NCBI GenBank assembly: GCA_036936625.1
Contig: JAUPFT010000024.1
Span: 38,230,455-38,294,454, forward strand
Length of the DNA: 64,000 bases
Direction of reading: 5' to 3'
From: Parnassius smintheus behrii
Lineage: Eukaryota; Arthropoda; Insecta; Lepidoptera; Papilionidae
The position numbers were made by a program, and so were the translations under genes. How positions within the stretch are numbered: the first letter of the stretch is position 1; each line of letters begins with the position of its first letter. The notes beneath the pieces are model-generated. The model had not been told where the DNA came from. It was given only the letters and a program-made list of their open reading frames with translations, and did not search any database. This document shows, piece after piece, positions 12,130 through 24,500 of the stretch.

Positions 12130-13860
12130 TATTATACAGGGTATTTTTGAAACGCTCCCGAAAACGAAGACAGACGATAGTATTAAGGATACCTTTGAGG
12201 ATGAGATAAAAAGAAATTTTATCCCGATGAAAAAAATCATTTTTTACAACGTTTAATTAGCTTTATTCATCTATCATGTTAGTACAGCTAAATGAAACGA
12301 TTATTTCATAAAAAAATCATGAAAATACCTAAACATAAAACCAGCAGTGAAACTTCAATACCTGAAATCAGCTGATAAAGGGTCAACAAACGCGCGACGC
12401 CGAACGCCGGCACGCAGCCCACGATCGTACCAGTGCCTAATAATTTACAACACTTGTCTACATAGAGTATCTTTTCTTGTCTAAATACCTAAATTATCTA
12501 CTTAACCTACTGTTTTGCCACTGTGCTAGTCTCCACCTAGCCACTTTAATTCGAATTCACACGTACGGATAGTCATGCTTTTTTATCGGTCGTGCTACCT
12601 ACACCACACACTACTGTTTATTATTCTGATAAATTCAGTTACGTACCTATTCACATCAGTTCAGAACTAAATTATTAAAAAAAATAGGTATTGAACAGCT
12701 TACCGATGTAAATCCTCAGGGGCCTTATGAGATGCGGCTCGAATTGTGCCCCATTCATTTCGAAGCAGATTTGGGCTCGGCGTTGCGTCTCACGCAGGTG
12801 GGACATCATCGAGGGATCTTCGACACAGTCCGCACGTAGTTTGTCGAAAATATCCACGATCCTTTAGCGCATTTCGTCAGCACTATCACATTCACGATTA
12901 AATACTTTTTCTTTCACATACCCCCAGAGAAAGAAGTCTAACGGGGTGAGAGTAGTAGTAGTCCGGTGAGCGAGGTGGCCAAGCGTGTGGTCCTAGTCTG
13001 CCGATCCAGCGATCATCAAATAGCTCGGTGAGGCGCTCACGGACGAACCTCACGACATGTGGAGGTGCACCATCATGCTGGAACCATGTGCGGCGATATT
13101 TAGCCAACGATAGGTTGTCCAAAATGTCAATCAAATATCCATTTATAAAGTTTAGGTATCGCTGTCCGTTAAGTCGTTGTGGCAGAACCACTGGTCCTAA
13201 TATGCGATCCTTAAATAAACCTGCCCATACGTTAACTGATCATCGGGTTTGGTGCCCGGTTTGTTGAATAGCGTGCAGATTAACTTGCAATACACGTGTG
13301 TATTTCTTCGGTTCCACTTGCCGTTTCTTGTAAATGTGGACTCGTTCGTCCAGATGACGTGCTCAATGAAATCAGGCACACGTTGTTGCTGGTCTAATAG
13401 CCAACGGCAGAAAACTGGAACTAAAGCTTGCACTTCGTGTACTTCGTATGCTCGCATCCGGTTACGCTTTAACACTTTGTGAACTGTACAGTACGACACA
13501 CTTGTTTCATCCCGACGCCTTAACAATTTAGCAATACTTCGTGTACCCAAGTTCCTCTAAAATGCGCTCCTCAGAGTGAACCGGCACTTGACTTCCACCT
13601 CCTGCCGCTACCGGAGCAATGGGCCGATTTTCCAACACTCGCTGAAATGCTGCTGTTATCAGACGAGAGTCAGTTGGGTGTCGAGCGGTCGGAAATTTTT
13701 CTAGGTAAATTCGTAATGCACGCGAAGCATTCCCACGAGCTTCTCCAAGGCACATTAACATGTTGCCGTATTCACGAGCACTGTAAAGGTACGCGTTAGA
13801 CATTTTTAAAACAAAGCAATAAACGTAACAACAAGAATTTAATAAACCAAACAAGTGAAC
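12130..13860 (-). mobile_element. decayed ITm-type transposon with DUF4817-like N-terminus
   Basis: On the minus strand the transposase is in pieces: 13802-13530 (SAREYGNMLMCLGEARGN, the N-terminal helix-turn-helix block), 13550-13200 (TRSIAKLL.., then HVIWTNESTF), 13190-12900 (VLPQRLNGQRYL, FQHDGAPPH, WPPRSPD) and 12857-12675. Known relatives have WTDES at the first catalytic position; here it is WTNES, so Asp is Asn. Two or more frameshifts occur. A mariner-like end (tacagggtatttttgaaac) is at about 12135; the other end is not seen, and a MITE lies just beyond. Confidence 0.75.
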
Positions 13861-13991
13861 TGATCACGCGGACGTCGATACGGAACTGTCTCAAAAACTA
13901 AAATTAATAATCAATTACCGCCGAAACAAATGTCTACTGCGTAGTTCGTGTGTCCTTGCGGTAAGCACTGATCATTTCCACAGATCGTTAA

Positions 13992-14522
13992 AGCGGGCTA
14001 CATACGAGACGATATCGGTGGCGATCTAGGGTGGAAAGAAATCGGGGCTATTATCGAGGCAGACCCTACACACGGGCCTGCCTAGCAGTACGCGTTTGTA
14101 CTTGGAGCGGAACGCATATGCGGTAGAGTTCTTCAAAATGCCTCCGACTCTCTTGAAACACCAAGGTGTTGGTTTGGAATTAGCTATTTCGGTCAATTTA
14201 TTCTAAAATAGAAAAAAAGGAGTTGCTAGGTGAAAAAATGGCTCCAAAAGAGACAAAAATTAAGCCACATAAACGTACCTACTAAATGGTCTGTAATCCA
14301 AAGACATGATTAATTTTCTCCGGATGGATGAAGACAGTTTTACAACCTTCTAGAATTTTTCTATATTTATGATTTCACAATTTTTGCTCCTGCCAGCCGA
14401 TTAAAGAGGCGATATCGGCCACGACTTGGCCCTACATACGACACGATTTAGAGGCAATCTAGGAGGCATCTCCACTACTCTACCCTAGATCGCCACCGAT
14501 ATCGTGTCGTATGTAGCCCGCT
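13992..14522. mobile_element. PIF/Harbinger-like MITE
   Basis: It has terminal inverted repeats of about 40 bases (agcgggctacatacgagacg.. and its complement ..gtcgtatgtagcccgct), flanked by TAA at 13989-13991 and 14523-14525. The 531 bp element has no transposase. An internal stretch (14405-14470) repeats the words gaggcgatatcgg, ctacatacgacacgat and gaggcaatctagg, so the end has been partly duplicated inwards. Confidence 0.85.
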
Positions 14523-14525
14523 TAA

Positions 14526-16075
14526 ACCGTTACAACATTCCCAACTTTTATTTTATAACTTTAGTAATATGTACGAATAGTCTTCAAATGGAATTTAGAA
14601 GTTGTAGTTGTCATTTTTTAATACAATTAGACATTTTAATCCCTCCAAATACTTTGATTTTAAAAAGAGGTACGTCAAAACTATTAATAGTTATGTGCCG
14701 GTTTTATTTTGCTTGTCACCTCTAATTGTTATGTTGTGTGCAAAACTAAGTAGGTAAAGGAGTTTGGCCAAATCGTACCAGATGACGAAACGATGACGTC
14801 CAATATGACATATTTATGAAAAATACCCTTATTGTTTAAGGTCTTAAAACTTACAAAAAATACCTCTTTAAGTAGCCACAAAAAAAGTTATCCATCTATT
14901 TCCGTTTTTGTAACTGTTTCGAAATTATTTCAAATAATAGTTTCAGAACGCACCTAACGCCGTCTCATTTCGTGTGTGAAGTATTCAAAGACTATAATTA
15001 TTCACTTTTTTCTGAATAGTTATTAATTCTAATTAAATTCAATTAGTATATAGACATCAAATCAACTACTACAAACACATCATGTAAATCAGACATATGA
15101 AATTAGCGTTTTGTCGTACTGACCACTTTGATCTGAAATATCTCCTCTGTGGTTAAAAATTCCAAATTCAAATTTATAAATTACCGCACAAGGGAAAACA
15201 TGAAATATCGATATATTTACGAGTACCCGCGTACGTAAACCCGCGACTGTCATAAGCTCATAAGCGACCACAGAGGCAAATGAAACAGGTGAAACAGAAA
15301 ACATGAAACCGCTCGCCAAGCGTAGAAATTTTGGCAAATATTTGGAGGATCTCCTATGTGGCAATAGGTGGGGGAGACCTGTGTTCAGCTGGGCGTCAGC
15401 TTACTACCAGCTTCACAGCCGTAAAAAAAGTAATGTTTGGTGATAGGTAAATTCCTCTTCTGCGTAAGAGTCCGGCTGGTGTTAGTAAATACCCTATTAC
15501 TCATTCCTGCTGCCACAAGGCGTAGTCTACTCGGTATAGAGATCAAATAAAAAATTTGTAATGCAATTTTGTGAGCAAAATAGCTTAAAGGCAACTCCTT
15601 TAAGCTATTTTTAGCCTCCGTCCTCGCTTGTCGCAGGGACAATATAGGATGTAGGAGTGGGGATGACTATTAATTGTGATGTGTGTATGAAAGCAGGGGC
15701 AATATCCTAAGTCGGCCCTCCGAAGCAGGACGGCAGGGGCGCAAGACTTTCCTCGCTCTCTAGATCATAGATGCTGCTGCCGCGTGTGTAGCACGATTAG
15801 GATAATTTCAGTCAGTTCGTTGGCGACTTTGGCTCGGAGCACACGTGTGAGTACATGTCACAATAGAAACCAATAGTGTGAAAATCAGACACGGGTGATA
15901 AAAGTGAAAGTGTATAAAGAGCGGGTTCTTTACCCAGTATCTTTTTCTCTTTTTTGCGGTAGCACCGCAGAAAGAACGTTATTTTAACGTGGTAACGTTT
16001 TTAAACGTATTAAAGACATGCTGCAGCTTCTAAGCACTATATTATGGTTGTAATTATTTATTAATTAGTTGTTTT
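14526..16075. other. intergenic stretch with repeat scraps
   Basis: At 15095-15118 the words catatgaaattagcgttttgt match the end of the mariner at 26578, so this is probably a mariner end scrap. 15600-15990 resembles nothing I can name. No coding frame supported. Confidence 0.4.
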
Positions 16076-16084
16076 ATCGATAAA

Positions 16085-16172
16085 TGTGGATGTCTATGGG
16101 CCACAGCTTCCACTTATTATCAGGTGGTCTGTGTGCTCGTTTGTCACCTGTATTCTATATTAAAAAAAGAAC
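16085..16172 (+). mobile_element. family A 3' end fragment
   Basis: gatgtctatgggccacagc, ccacttattatcaggtgg, gtgtgctcgtttgtcacc and tattctatattaaaaaaa give the 3' quarter of the family A layout, in plus orientation. Confidence 0.7.
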
Positions 16173-16587
16173 CAAGGCTATATATACCGATTTATTGACA
16201 TTTCGATAAAACTGGCGTCATTCTCAACGCGTATGTCTTATAAGACGTAAACTCACATACTGAACGGCAGGCATGTGTGTCGAGACAGTGCCGATATTTC
16301 CCCGATCGCTGTACACCCTAGATTGCCCCTGCGGCAGGCAAGTGAGTAGCCGCCTTTATATGGACTAATAATCTCTCCAGAAGCCGCTAGCTGGAATGAA
16401 CTTATACGTTACGCATATGATACGGACACACTGTCATTTCAGTCGTTATTATTATTCTGACGATCGAAAAATAAACCCTCGATATTTCAAGTCCAACATC
16501 AGTTATCTCTTTCACCTCTCATAACTTTTAGATTTTTTTTTCATTCTAATTCTAAATTATGTGTTATGTTAGTGCTGTTATTCTAAA

Positions 16588-16640
16588 ATGACTGATCATG
16601 ACGATGACTCGGTTCGTGGCTCACACGAATCGGTGCACAG
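16588..16640 (+). CDS. candidate first coding exon of an unidentified gene
   Basis: ATG at 16588 (context ctaaaATGac) opens MTDHDDDSVRGSHESVHR, 17 codons plus AG, and ends at a near-perfect donor, CACAG|gtgagtat. The acidic, hydrophilic peptide and strong donor suggest a real 5' coding exon rather than chance. I find no plus-strand acceptor exon between here and 64000 that continues it. It could be an alternative start for a gene whose body lies to the right of the window, with the SID-1 gene nested in its intron, or it could be a false call. Confidence 0.4.
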
Positions 16641-18060
16641 GTGAGTATCTTACCACCCCCCGAACTACCGTCTAACCCCGACTCTGTCGGTCAAACTTGT
16701 ATCAGTCGATGTTCAGGGCTCTGAAACTGCGTAGGCAAACAGGTGTAAGATTTGTACGCGCTATGTTCACAGCGTGACGCAATAAGTGAGTGGTCATTGC
16801 GATGGACCTGTTGATGCTGGGGCCGTCGGAACCGAGCAGAACTGGAGGTCCAATCATAAAGTAATGTACCTAAGGCTCAATGTTGGCTAATAATCTTGTG
16901 CTCTCGATGAGAGTCGCTAGTTATGACTGAAGTGAAATTTTAGTAACATAATGTAATTGAAAAGTTGATTTTAAATAAAAGTTTACCAGTTTATTATAAA
17001 CAAAACGATACCTCCGTGGTTTGCTCTTTCTATTTTGGCACATTTTTTACTTTTTTTTTAATTCTTCTAGTTCGAGAAGTATTCGTAGTTTGATTTTTCA
17101 TTTCTAATTCAAATTAATATTACGGGAAGAAACATTAAACCTTACATTTTCCTCACAAATCAATTTCCCTGCTACGTAATCCGTCAAATATTTCACCTCA
17201 TACCAGTGGCTCCACCCTGGTGGCAAAAAAGTCGTAGATGCTCTCATTAACTTGTTAAGAGGTTCACGGATACTGGCTGCAACGTAGTAAGCTGTTTCCT
17301 ACTAGAGGGCACTAACTAAGCACAGAGAGAGAGAGAGAGAGAGACACATTACCGTTATCATTGCACCGTATCATGTCTACTGCTGATCATGATATGTTTT
17401 CCGCCATATTTGCCATAGATGCCACACCTAACAAGCGGATTGACAACCGCAGTTTTGTATTTTTATATCGCCACTACACAGTTTTGCTAGACTTTATATA
17501 TTTCGTTAAGGATCATGATACAGTAGAACAGTGATCTGCACAACACAACGATACAAAATTTTAATTACCAATTTATCCAGCACGTTAAGATGTGTAATAA
17601 AACATCTACATATTGGAGCAGAAAAGGAAATTTCAAACAAAGTTTTTTGTTTTTAAGAATACATTTTTATTTACGGTTAAACCATTATTGTCTAATCTAA
17701 CGTTATAATAATTACATTTTCATAAAACTTATGTAACAACATATTCAATAATTTTTTGTTGAAATTAATAATAATATATTATTTTGACTATGAGACTGAT
17801 TGGTGGATACAAGACACTCGAGTCACCAGTCGTATCAGTCGACATTTATTTGGAATAAGAATGAAGCCACATGGGCGTTTTTTTGTTGGTACTTTGCGTC
17901 TCTCTTCGTCATACCTCTTTGATATCGACGCATTGAGTGCTACATGGTTTTAATGGGTGTAGCAACGCACCAATGCTTACTACGACGTCGACGACGTTAA
18001 ACTAGAGACGTTGTTGACATATTTACGTTGGCTCACATAACAAACTAGGCACTGCCGAAA
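16641..18060. other. non-coding stretch, including (GA)n microsatellite
   Basis: Apart from a (ga)10-type run at about 17323-17343, there is no recognisable feature. Confidence 0.5.
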
Positions 18061-18079
18061 TCAAATTAAAATGTAGTAC

Positions 18080-18295
18080 AGGTGTGAAAATATCCACCAT
18101 CCCATATTATCCCGTGGGTGTCGTAAGAGACTACAGCGGGAAATTGAAACAGTAAAGGGGCAGCAGCGTCCTTCTGATAACTCGCAATAATAAAACAACT
18201 GCGGTTGTGACGCAGCACGCAATCTATGGTGGTGGCTTATGTTCAGCAGTTGACTTTCACTGTAGGCCGTAATGAAATAAAAATGAAATCTCAAT
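18080..18295 (+). mobile_element. LINE 3' tail fragment (gtcgtaagaggcgac family)
   Basis: tatccaccatcccatattat, gtgggtgtcgtaagagacta and atgttcagcagttgactttc are typical lepidopteran LINE tail words. No coding frame is intact. Confidence 0.5.
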
Positions 18296-18410
18296 ATTTT
18301 TAAGACATTAAAACGTCGTTAGTCAAACGTCAACACCCAACATGTGTTATAATCTACTCGTATATTTTATTATCTAGTCGCAGTGCCGATCTGCCTGTTA
18401 TCTGTTCCAC

Positions 18411-18640
18411 GTGTGACATATCATGTGATTTATATAATATGAAACACAACATAACGTCTTACTCAGGCGTCGCAACACACCGTGTGATATGTCATTGTGA
18501 TTTATATATTATGTAGAACGACGAAGTCACCGCGCAAGCGTTGTATACAAAACGTACGACAAATCACTGTGTGACATGTAACTGTGATTTATATACTAAG
18601 TAGAACGACGTAACGTTAACGCCCAGGCATTGTAACGCAC
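18411..18640 (+). repeat. degenerate tandem repeat, three units
   Basis: Units start at 18411, 18482 and 18569 with gtgtgacat/gtgtgatat, then tgtgatttatata, then acgac.. and gca..gcaacacacc. Spacing is 71 and 87 bases. Confidence 0.7.
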
Positions 18641-20842
18641 CACCACACATCAGAGGCCTCACTCCGTGTCACTTAAAATAGAATAAAAATATAAAAAAAG
18701 AATAGATAAGTTACTAAGAACGATACTCTCCTAACTATAATATAGCAAAAAAGTGACTATCTTTTAAATATGGGCTCTCCAGCTTATACATAATACTTTC
18801 CTCAAACGTTCATTGATTATAGTTCAAATAATCGCAACACATTTCATTATACGAATTAAAATAACAAGAAAGTTTATTTCCTACGTTACAAATCAATTCT
18901 TTGGTGTTTAAAACTTTAGTTGCTGGTTTGATATAATTCAATATGAAGCATATATCTCATAGATCACAGTTGTAAACCGTAAAATAAAACTTTAACAATA
19001 TATTACACAAAATTTCGTAAATGTTTTTACTGCCAGGAATCATTACAATCGATTCAATACACAAATATTACTACAGTGAGGGCTAATAATATTTCGTTTA
19101 CCAGATATCGCTAGTTGACGCTTAGGTCACAGTGTCATAATTATTGAAAAGTAGAGTTTTAAATACATAAAAGCTTTTTGATTTCTTGTACGTAAATACA
19201 CAAAAATATGCCTCAGTGGTGTGCTCTTAGTTGTTTTTACACATTTCAACTTTTTTTATCTCCTACTTTTAGGATTTTAAGGAATTGCAGGTGCATTGAC
19301 GGCCTACATTTATATAATTATGTTTTAACCAATACATTGTCATAGTATTATAGTCATTAAATATATAGTATCTGGGCGACCAAGCTTTGCTCGGCGTTAA
19401 AAAAATTATTTTCTAAAAAACAACTCCTATAACATATAGATATAAATATATCCTATAAGATAAAATTAATATAGTAAATTTCAAATATATAATTACATAA
19501 TATTCAAACGATCAATTATTGTATATTCATTTGTGTAATTGCCATCATATTTTGCTAATTTATAAAGGCTTAAATACTAAATTATAGCAACAGCAACTTA
19601 TTGAGTATGGATTGCGAACTAAATGAATTAGTGGGAACCTCCATTTGACTACTATCATGAACTATTCATGCTACAAACAATCTTCAAAAATGATGATATT
19701 AATAAATTATTTTACTGTAAAATTTCATAACAATATTTTTTTAAACTGCAGTGTTTTTGCTTTTTTGCGTCTGCAAAGTATTTCGTAAATATTTTATTTC
19801 GCTATATTAGTTTAAACGTCTTTCTGTACCTTATCATTAAGAGAGCGCAGGCGGCTTTAGGAGATCAGTCACGACTAAATTCCTTGTAAAAAATGACATG
19901 TAACTTAATATACGATAACAATACCTAAACAATGTAACAAATAACATTAAGCATAAGACACGTTAATAGTTATTAAAATGTTTCGTTTATTGCACATTAA
20001 TACAAATTTAAAAAAAAAGATAGTATAATTAAAATTATCTCATTACGTCTTAGTACAAAAAGGTCCTAGTACCATTAGTGAATAAAAACATTTTAAAGTA
20101 ATTAAAAAAATATACAATATAGATGAATTCTGGACTCCAAATAAAATTATTAATTCATTGATTCCTGTAACCAATCATAAACAAAGAAAATTACAAATAT
20201 CACTTCTTAAAATTACTTTATCACAATTCGTTAACATTCTCTTCTATGTGTTATTAATTATTAACTCTAATAGCATCGCATTGTATTCAAAATATTATCG
20301 ATTATTGGAATCTCACTTAAAGTTAAACTGTTTTATGAGTCGATAAGAAAGTATTTGAGTCATGTTTTTTTTTATTTTAATACTTATAATGTTATTACGA
20401 AAGGGCGCAAAACGTTTTACTTTAAGGGATACAATAAAAACCTTCATCTTAAAAATAAAATAAACCAATTTTTACATTTGAAGGAACATCCTAATACCAG
20501 TTATTATTCCCAGTTCTTTTTCTTAGTGCATCGCTTTGGCGCCAAGGTCATTGTGGCGATTAGCCAATAAAGGCAGGCAAAGGTCTTATACCATACAGGC
20601 TTGTGTGATGTGTATTTTACTTACTAAATTTTTTAAAATACGCTGATGCGTCATATTGCAGTTTTTGTAAGATTCTGAAGAAAGCTTGACCCAGCGCACA
20701 TGTTAACTATAATATTTTTCACTAATAGTTCGTATTCACACACTATTTATACAAAAAATCGCAACCAATTTTACTTATTAAAATCCACTTAAAACTACTA
20801 TTTAAACGATAATACATGAGCAACAACTTTCTTTTTCAACTT
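18641..20842. other. AT-rich stretch with a short ctttgctcggcg repeat scrap
   Basis: ctgggcgaccaagctttgct (19372-19391) is a widespread lepidopteran repeat word. Otherwise nothing is recognised. The frames at 20158-20570 are AT-rich chance frames. Confidence 0.45.
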
Positions 20843-20858
20843 TTTTATTTCATTTATT
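20843..20858 (-). terminator. candidate polyadenylation signals of the SID-1-like gene
   Basis: Two minus-strand AATAAA words (20844-20849 and 20853-20858) lie about 470 bases beyond the SID-1 stop codon. They are the first tandem signals I found in that direction. Confidence 0.4.
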
Positions 20859-21323
20859 GCGGCATTGGCTACGAGGCCATCAGCCAAAAAATACATCAAA
20901 TGCTATAATATATTTATAGGACATGAATATATTTACACATTTCTTAACCATATGATGATGACGGTATCTCAAGTTCTCAAGACACCAAAGCGGACGAATT
21001 AGTTTGAAGGTTTAGGTATACAATATTGGAACACTTGTTACATCTTTTTTTCCACTACTATTCATACGCGTAGCACATTTAATATACAAAATCGCATAAC
21101 TTTTACTAGTCCTATTCTAACCATTATTTAAACAATAAAATAGAGGCAAAAATCCGCGATCGGTCAAGTTTCCGCCAAAACCCTTTTAATTTAATATGAT
21201 CAAATATTTAAGTTGAAAATAATTTCACATTTTGGATGATTGAATTTTTTACGAAATTGTGCTGCGAAAATGCAAATTTTAGTAATTGTCTCTAAAACAA
21301 AGGCTTATCTACGACTATGTGGA

Positions 21324-21500
21324 TTAGAAGACCATGATTTGGGTGCGCGGCACGTTGGCCAGGTTGTCGTCGATGGTGAGATACATGTTGAAGGAGAAGA
21401 ACATGGCGGTGGCGGAGAGGAAGTGCCAGACGTCGTGCGAGTCGTACAGCTGCAGCAGCGAGCACTCGCGGTTGCTCCGGCGGGACTGCGCCGGGGTCAG
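21324..21500 (-). CDS. SID-1-like exon 17 (last): C-terminal membrane segment and His pair
   Basis: Acceptor cacag is at 21502-21501; the stop TAA is at 21326-21324. 58 residues begin LTPAQSRRSNRECSLLQLYD and include SHDVWHFLSA, whose two histidines are metal ligands in the family, then the last hydrophobic segment and LTIDDNL..PRTQIMVF. Starts in phase 0 after exon 16. Confidence 0.95.
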   Translation of the reverse strand: MTPAQSRRSNRECSLLQLYDSHDVWHFLSATAMFFSFNMYLTIDDNLANVPRTQIMVF

Positions 21501-24500
21501 CTGTGGGAACCAACTCTCACTTTATACATGCGAGGGCAAACACTTCTATGTTGACTACTTAAAGGATACTACACTACTAATATATTGTACACTAAATTAC
21601 GATCAATTCTCCCTAATTTCTTTAGTCGATTGCGAGCGGCTGTAATTACTAGATTTTTTTAAGTAAGCCGCGAACGTTATTTTTGATTTAATATATATGA
21701 TAAAATATGATTTGATTTAATATGACTATGAAAAGTGTCATTTTTATGTGTATTTCGTCAACGTGATTTGAAGTTGTTTTAAGATATGTAGCTTTGTTTC
21801 GTATCTGTCTAAAAGCAGTAACTTTCGTAAATTAAAATACAACTGCATGGCATCTATACCTTGCCAGACGGCGCCCGCGCGATTCTCAACTGTAACACTT
21901 AAAAGCTGTAAACACTGACTTTGAAGGTGACTGCCAAAGGCGACAATTATGGCGAATCACAAAGCACAAGTCCAACACGGACTGTAGCAGATTGATGAAG
22001 AAAAATTAAAAAACATAAGCTTTGGAGTCCCCGATGACAAATATTAAAAAAGGGTTCACTGATTCAGTACACTCACCATACGAAACACTACAGCATTAAT
22101 CCGGTATTTCACGCCGGTATTCTTTGAGGACGTGGTCCTACCCTGATCGGGCTGACATATTCGTACTTCAGGCATTATACGCCGCAGCGTGCTTTCACGT
22201 TATAATTAAGTCCTTTCGACAGCGGTAACAATTCTTGAATAGGAGCAACTTCGCGAGTAATATTATAGTGGATACCAGTTGTTAGTGGCATTATGTATAT
22301 TAGCTCAGCTTCAACCATCAGCTCGAAGACTAGACTAAAAACGTAACACAAAGGAATACTAGCGTGACAGTTTTGTACATTTTCATACGAAAACGTAGAC
22401 CCTTTTACTTTATCTGCATTTTGATTTTTAATCGAGGACAGATATATGCGTCTTACGTCCACAGCATTCATGCACCACCAGGAGGGCTGTATGCCCGTAT
22501 TTTACCCTAACTTCCCAAAGATGTTAAAAATTAATTTCCTAAGATCAGCAAATTAAAATAAAATGATGTGTGTTACCTATTATATATTTGATGTGTGTAT
22601 CTCAATTGCGTGCACTATCACCACTACTCCCAAAACCACTACACTAGGAAAGAAACCATAGTAGTTAATACAACATTTCGCCTATAACTTGGTATCCTTA
22701 GGTGAAATAGACTCTGCGGTAGTTAACCTCTAAGTATTCAGGAGGTGCTCTTCAAAAGAGGTAAGGCACATCATTTTTTTATAGAATAAGGGTGACAAAC
22801 GAGCACACAGTCCACCTGATGGTAAGTGGATGCTGTGGCCCGTAGCCATCTACATTTATCCTCGATTAAGAATCAAAACGCAGATGCGTTGTCACCCGTG
22901 AGGACTAAAATGGATTGCCTCGTTTCCAGTAAAAAAGGATCTCCGGTTCTTTGCACTCACCATACGAAACACAAAAGTATTAAGCTGCTATTTTTTACTT
23001 ATTTTATTACTCTAAAATAGGCCCATAGACATCCACATCTATCCTAGATTACAAATCAAAATGCAGATGCGTTATAACCCGTGAGCACTAAGATGGAATG
23101 CCTCATTTCCTGTAAAAGGGGTCTCCGGTTCTCTACACCCACCATACGAAACATAGCAGCATTAAGCTACTATTTCACGCTGGTATTCTGTGAGAGCGTG
23201 GTCTTTCCCCGGTCGAGCCGACCCATTCGTGCTACAACTATACTACAAATATAACTGTAGCATGGCTCTACTACGTATAACACTTACTTACTTACTACGC
23301 TTGAACGTGATAAAATCATAAATCTTACCGCCCAGTTGGTGCTGAGGTCCAGGTAGAAGTAGCTGGAGCCGAACCATACCGAGTACGTCAGAGCTATGAA
23401 CACCCAGCTGCAACATCAAACAACACAAACACGTGCTTGTAAAAGTCTCACAATTAGACACTATCCGTTGTAGACACTCAAGTTTAAACTCAAAGAGGTG
23501 TGAATAAGATTAAGGTGCCAGCGATGACCTACGGAACCGAGACGTGGTCCTTCACTGTTGGCCGTATGAGGAAGCTCAAAGTCGTTCAACGAGCTATGGA
23601 GAGGGCTATGCTCGGAGTTTCTCTGCGTGATAAACTTAGAAATGAGGATATCCGCAGTAGAAACGGAATGACCGACATAGCCCAACGGATTAGTAAGCTG
23701 AAGTGGCAATGGGCCGGCCATATAGCTCGAAGAACCGACAACCGATGGGGAAAAAAGGTTCCCGAGTGGCAGCCTCGTACCGGTACACGAAGTGTAGGGC
23801 GACCCCCCACTAGATGGAGTGACGACCTGGTAAGACATGCAGGAAGTCGATGGATACAGGTGGCTCAGGACCGTGCTTTGTGGCGTTCCTATGTTCAGCA
23901 GTGGACTTGTGAAGGGCTGTAATGATGATGATGATGATATATACCTGTACCAGCGGATGGACTCCCTATGCAGCAGCTTCATGACGATGTAGAACAGCGT
24001 ATACAGGAACAGGTTGCTCATCAGCACCAACAGCAGGTGAGACGCAAAGTCTCGCCCATGCTGCGCCACACTGCGGGCATAATTATGAATGTTAATAGAG
24101 AAGATAACAAGGTTACAATATTAGACTTTTAAGTACGTAGGTAAAAAGTCTGGACCAAACACATAATTCTAGTTTTTATTTTACATCGATCGGTGCGCTA
24201 TTACCGAAGTTATAAGCGTGGAACGTTTACGTACATTTTTAAAATCTCCACGTGCCCGCGAGTAGCGCGTGACGCCTTCGATTCCATGCGGCCGCGCCGC
24301 CGTACCGTTCCAGCGCGCCGATCATACGTTTGTAGTAATATATCGCGGGTGAGTTGTTTGCCCTCGTGCGCTCTGGTGTTTTTAAGTATTTAATGATGAA
24401 AGAAGGGTTTCAAAAGGGTCAATCTGACAACCTTCCAATAGTCCGTAACATGATGGTGGCGGAATATTTTCTAAGAAATAAAGATTTTGTCGCGACTAAA

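Noticed and set aside
21292..21554. Arg/Ala/His-rich frames on both strands over the last SID-1 exon
   Set aside because: They are out-of-frame shadows of the GC-rich exon 17.
23461..24069. 202-codon minus frame
   Set aside because: It is SID-1 exon 15 followed by read-through into the antisense strand of the RTE fragment.
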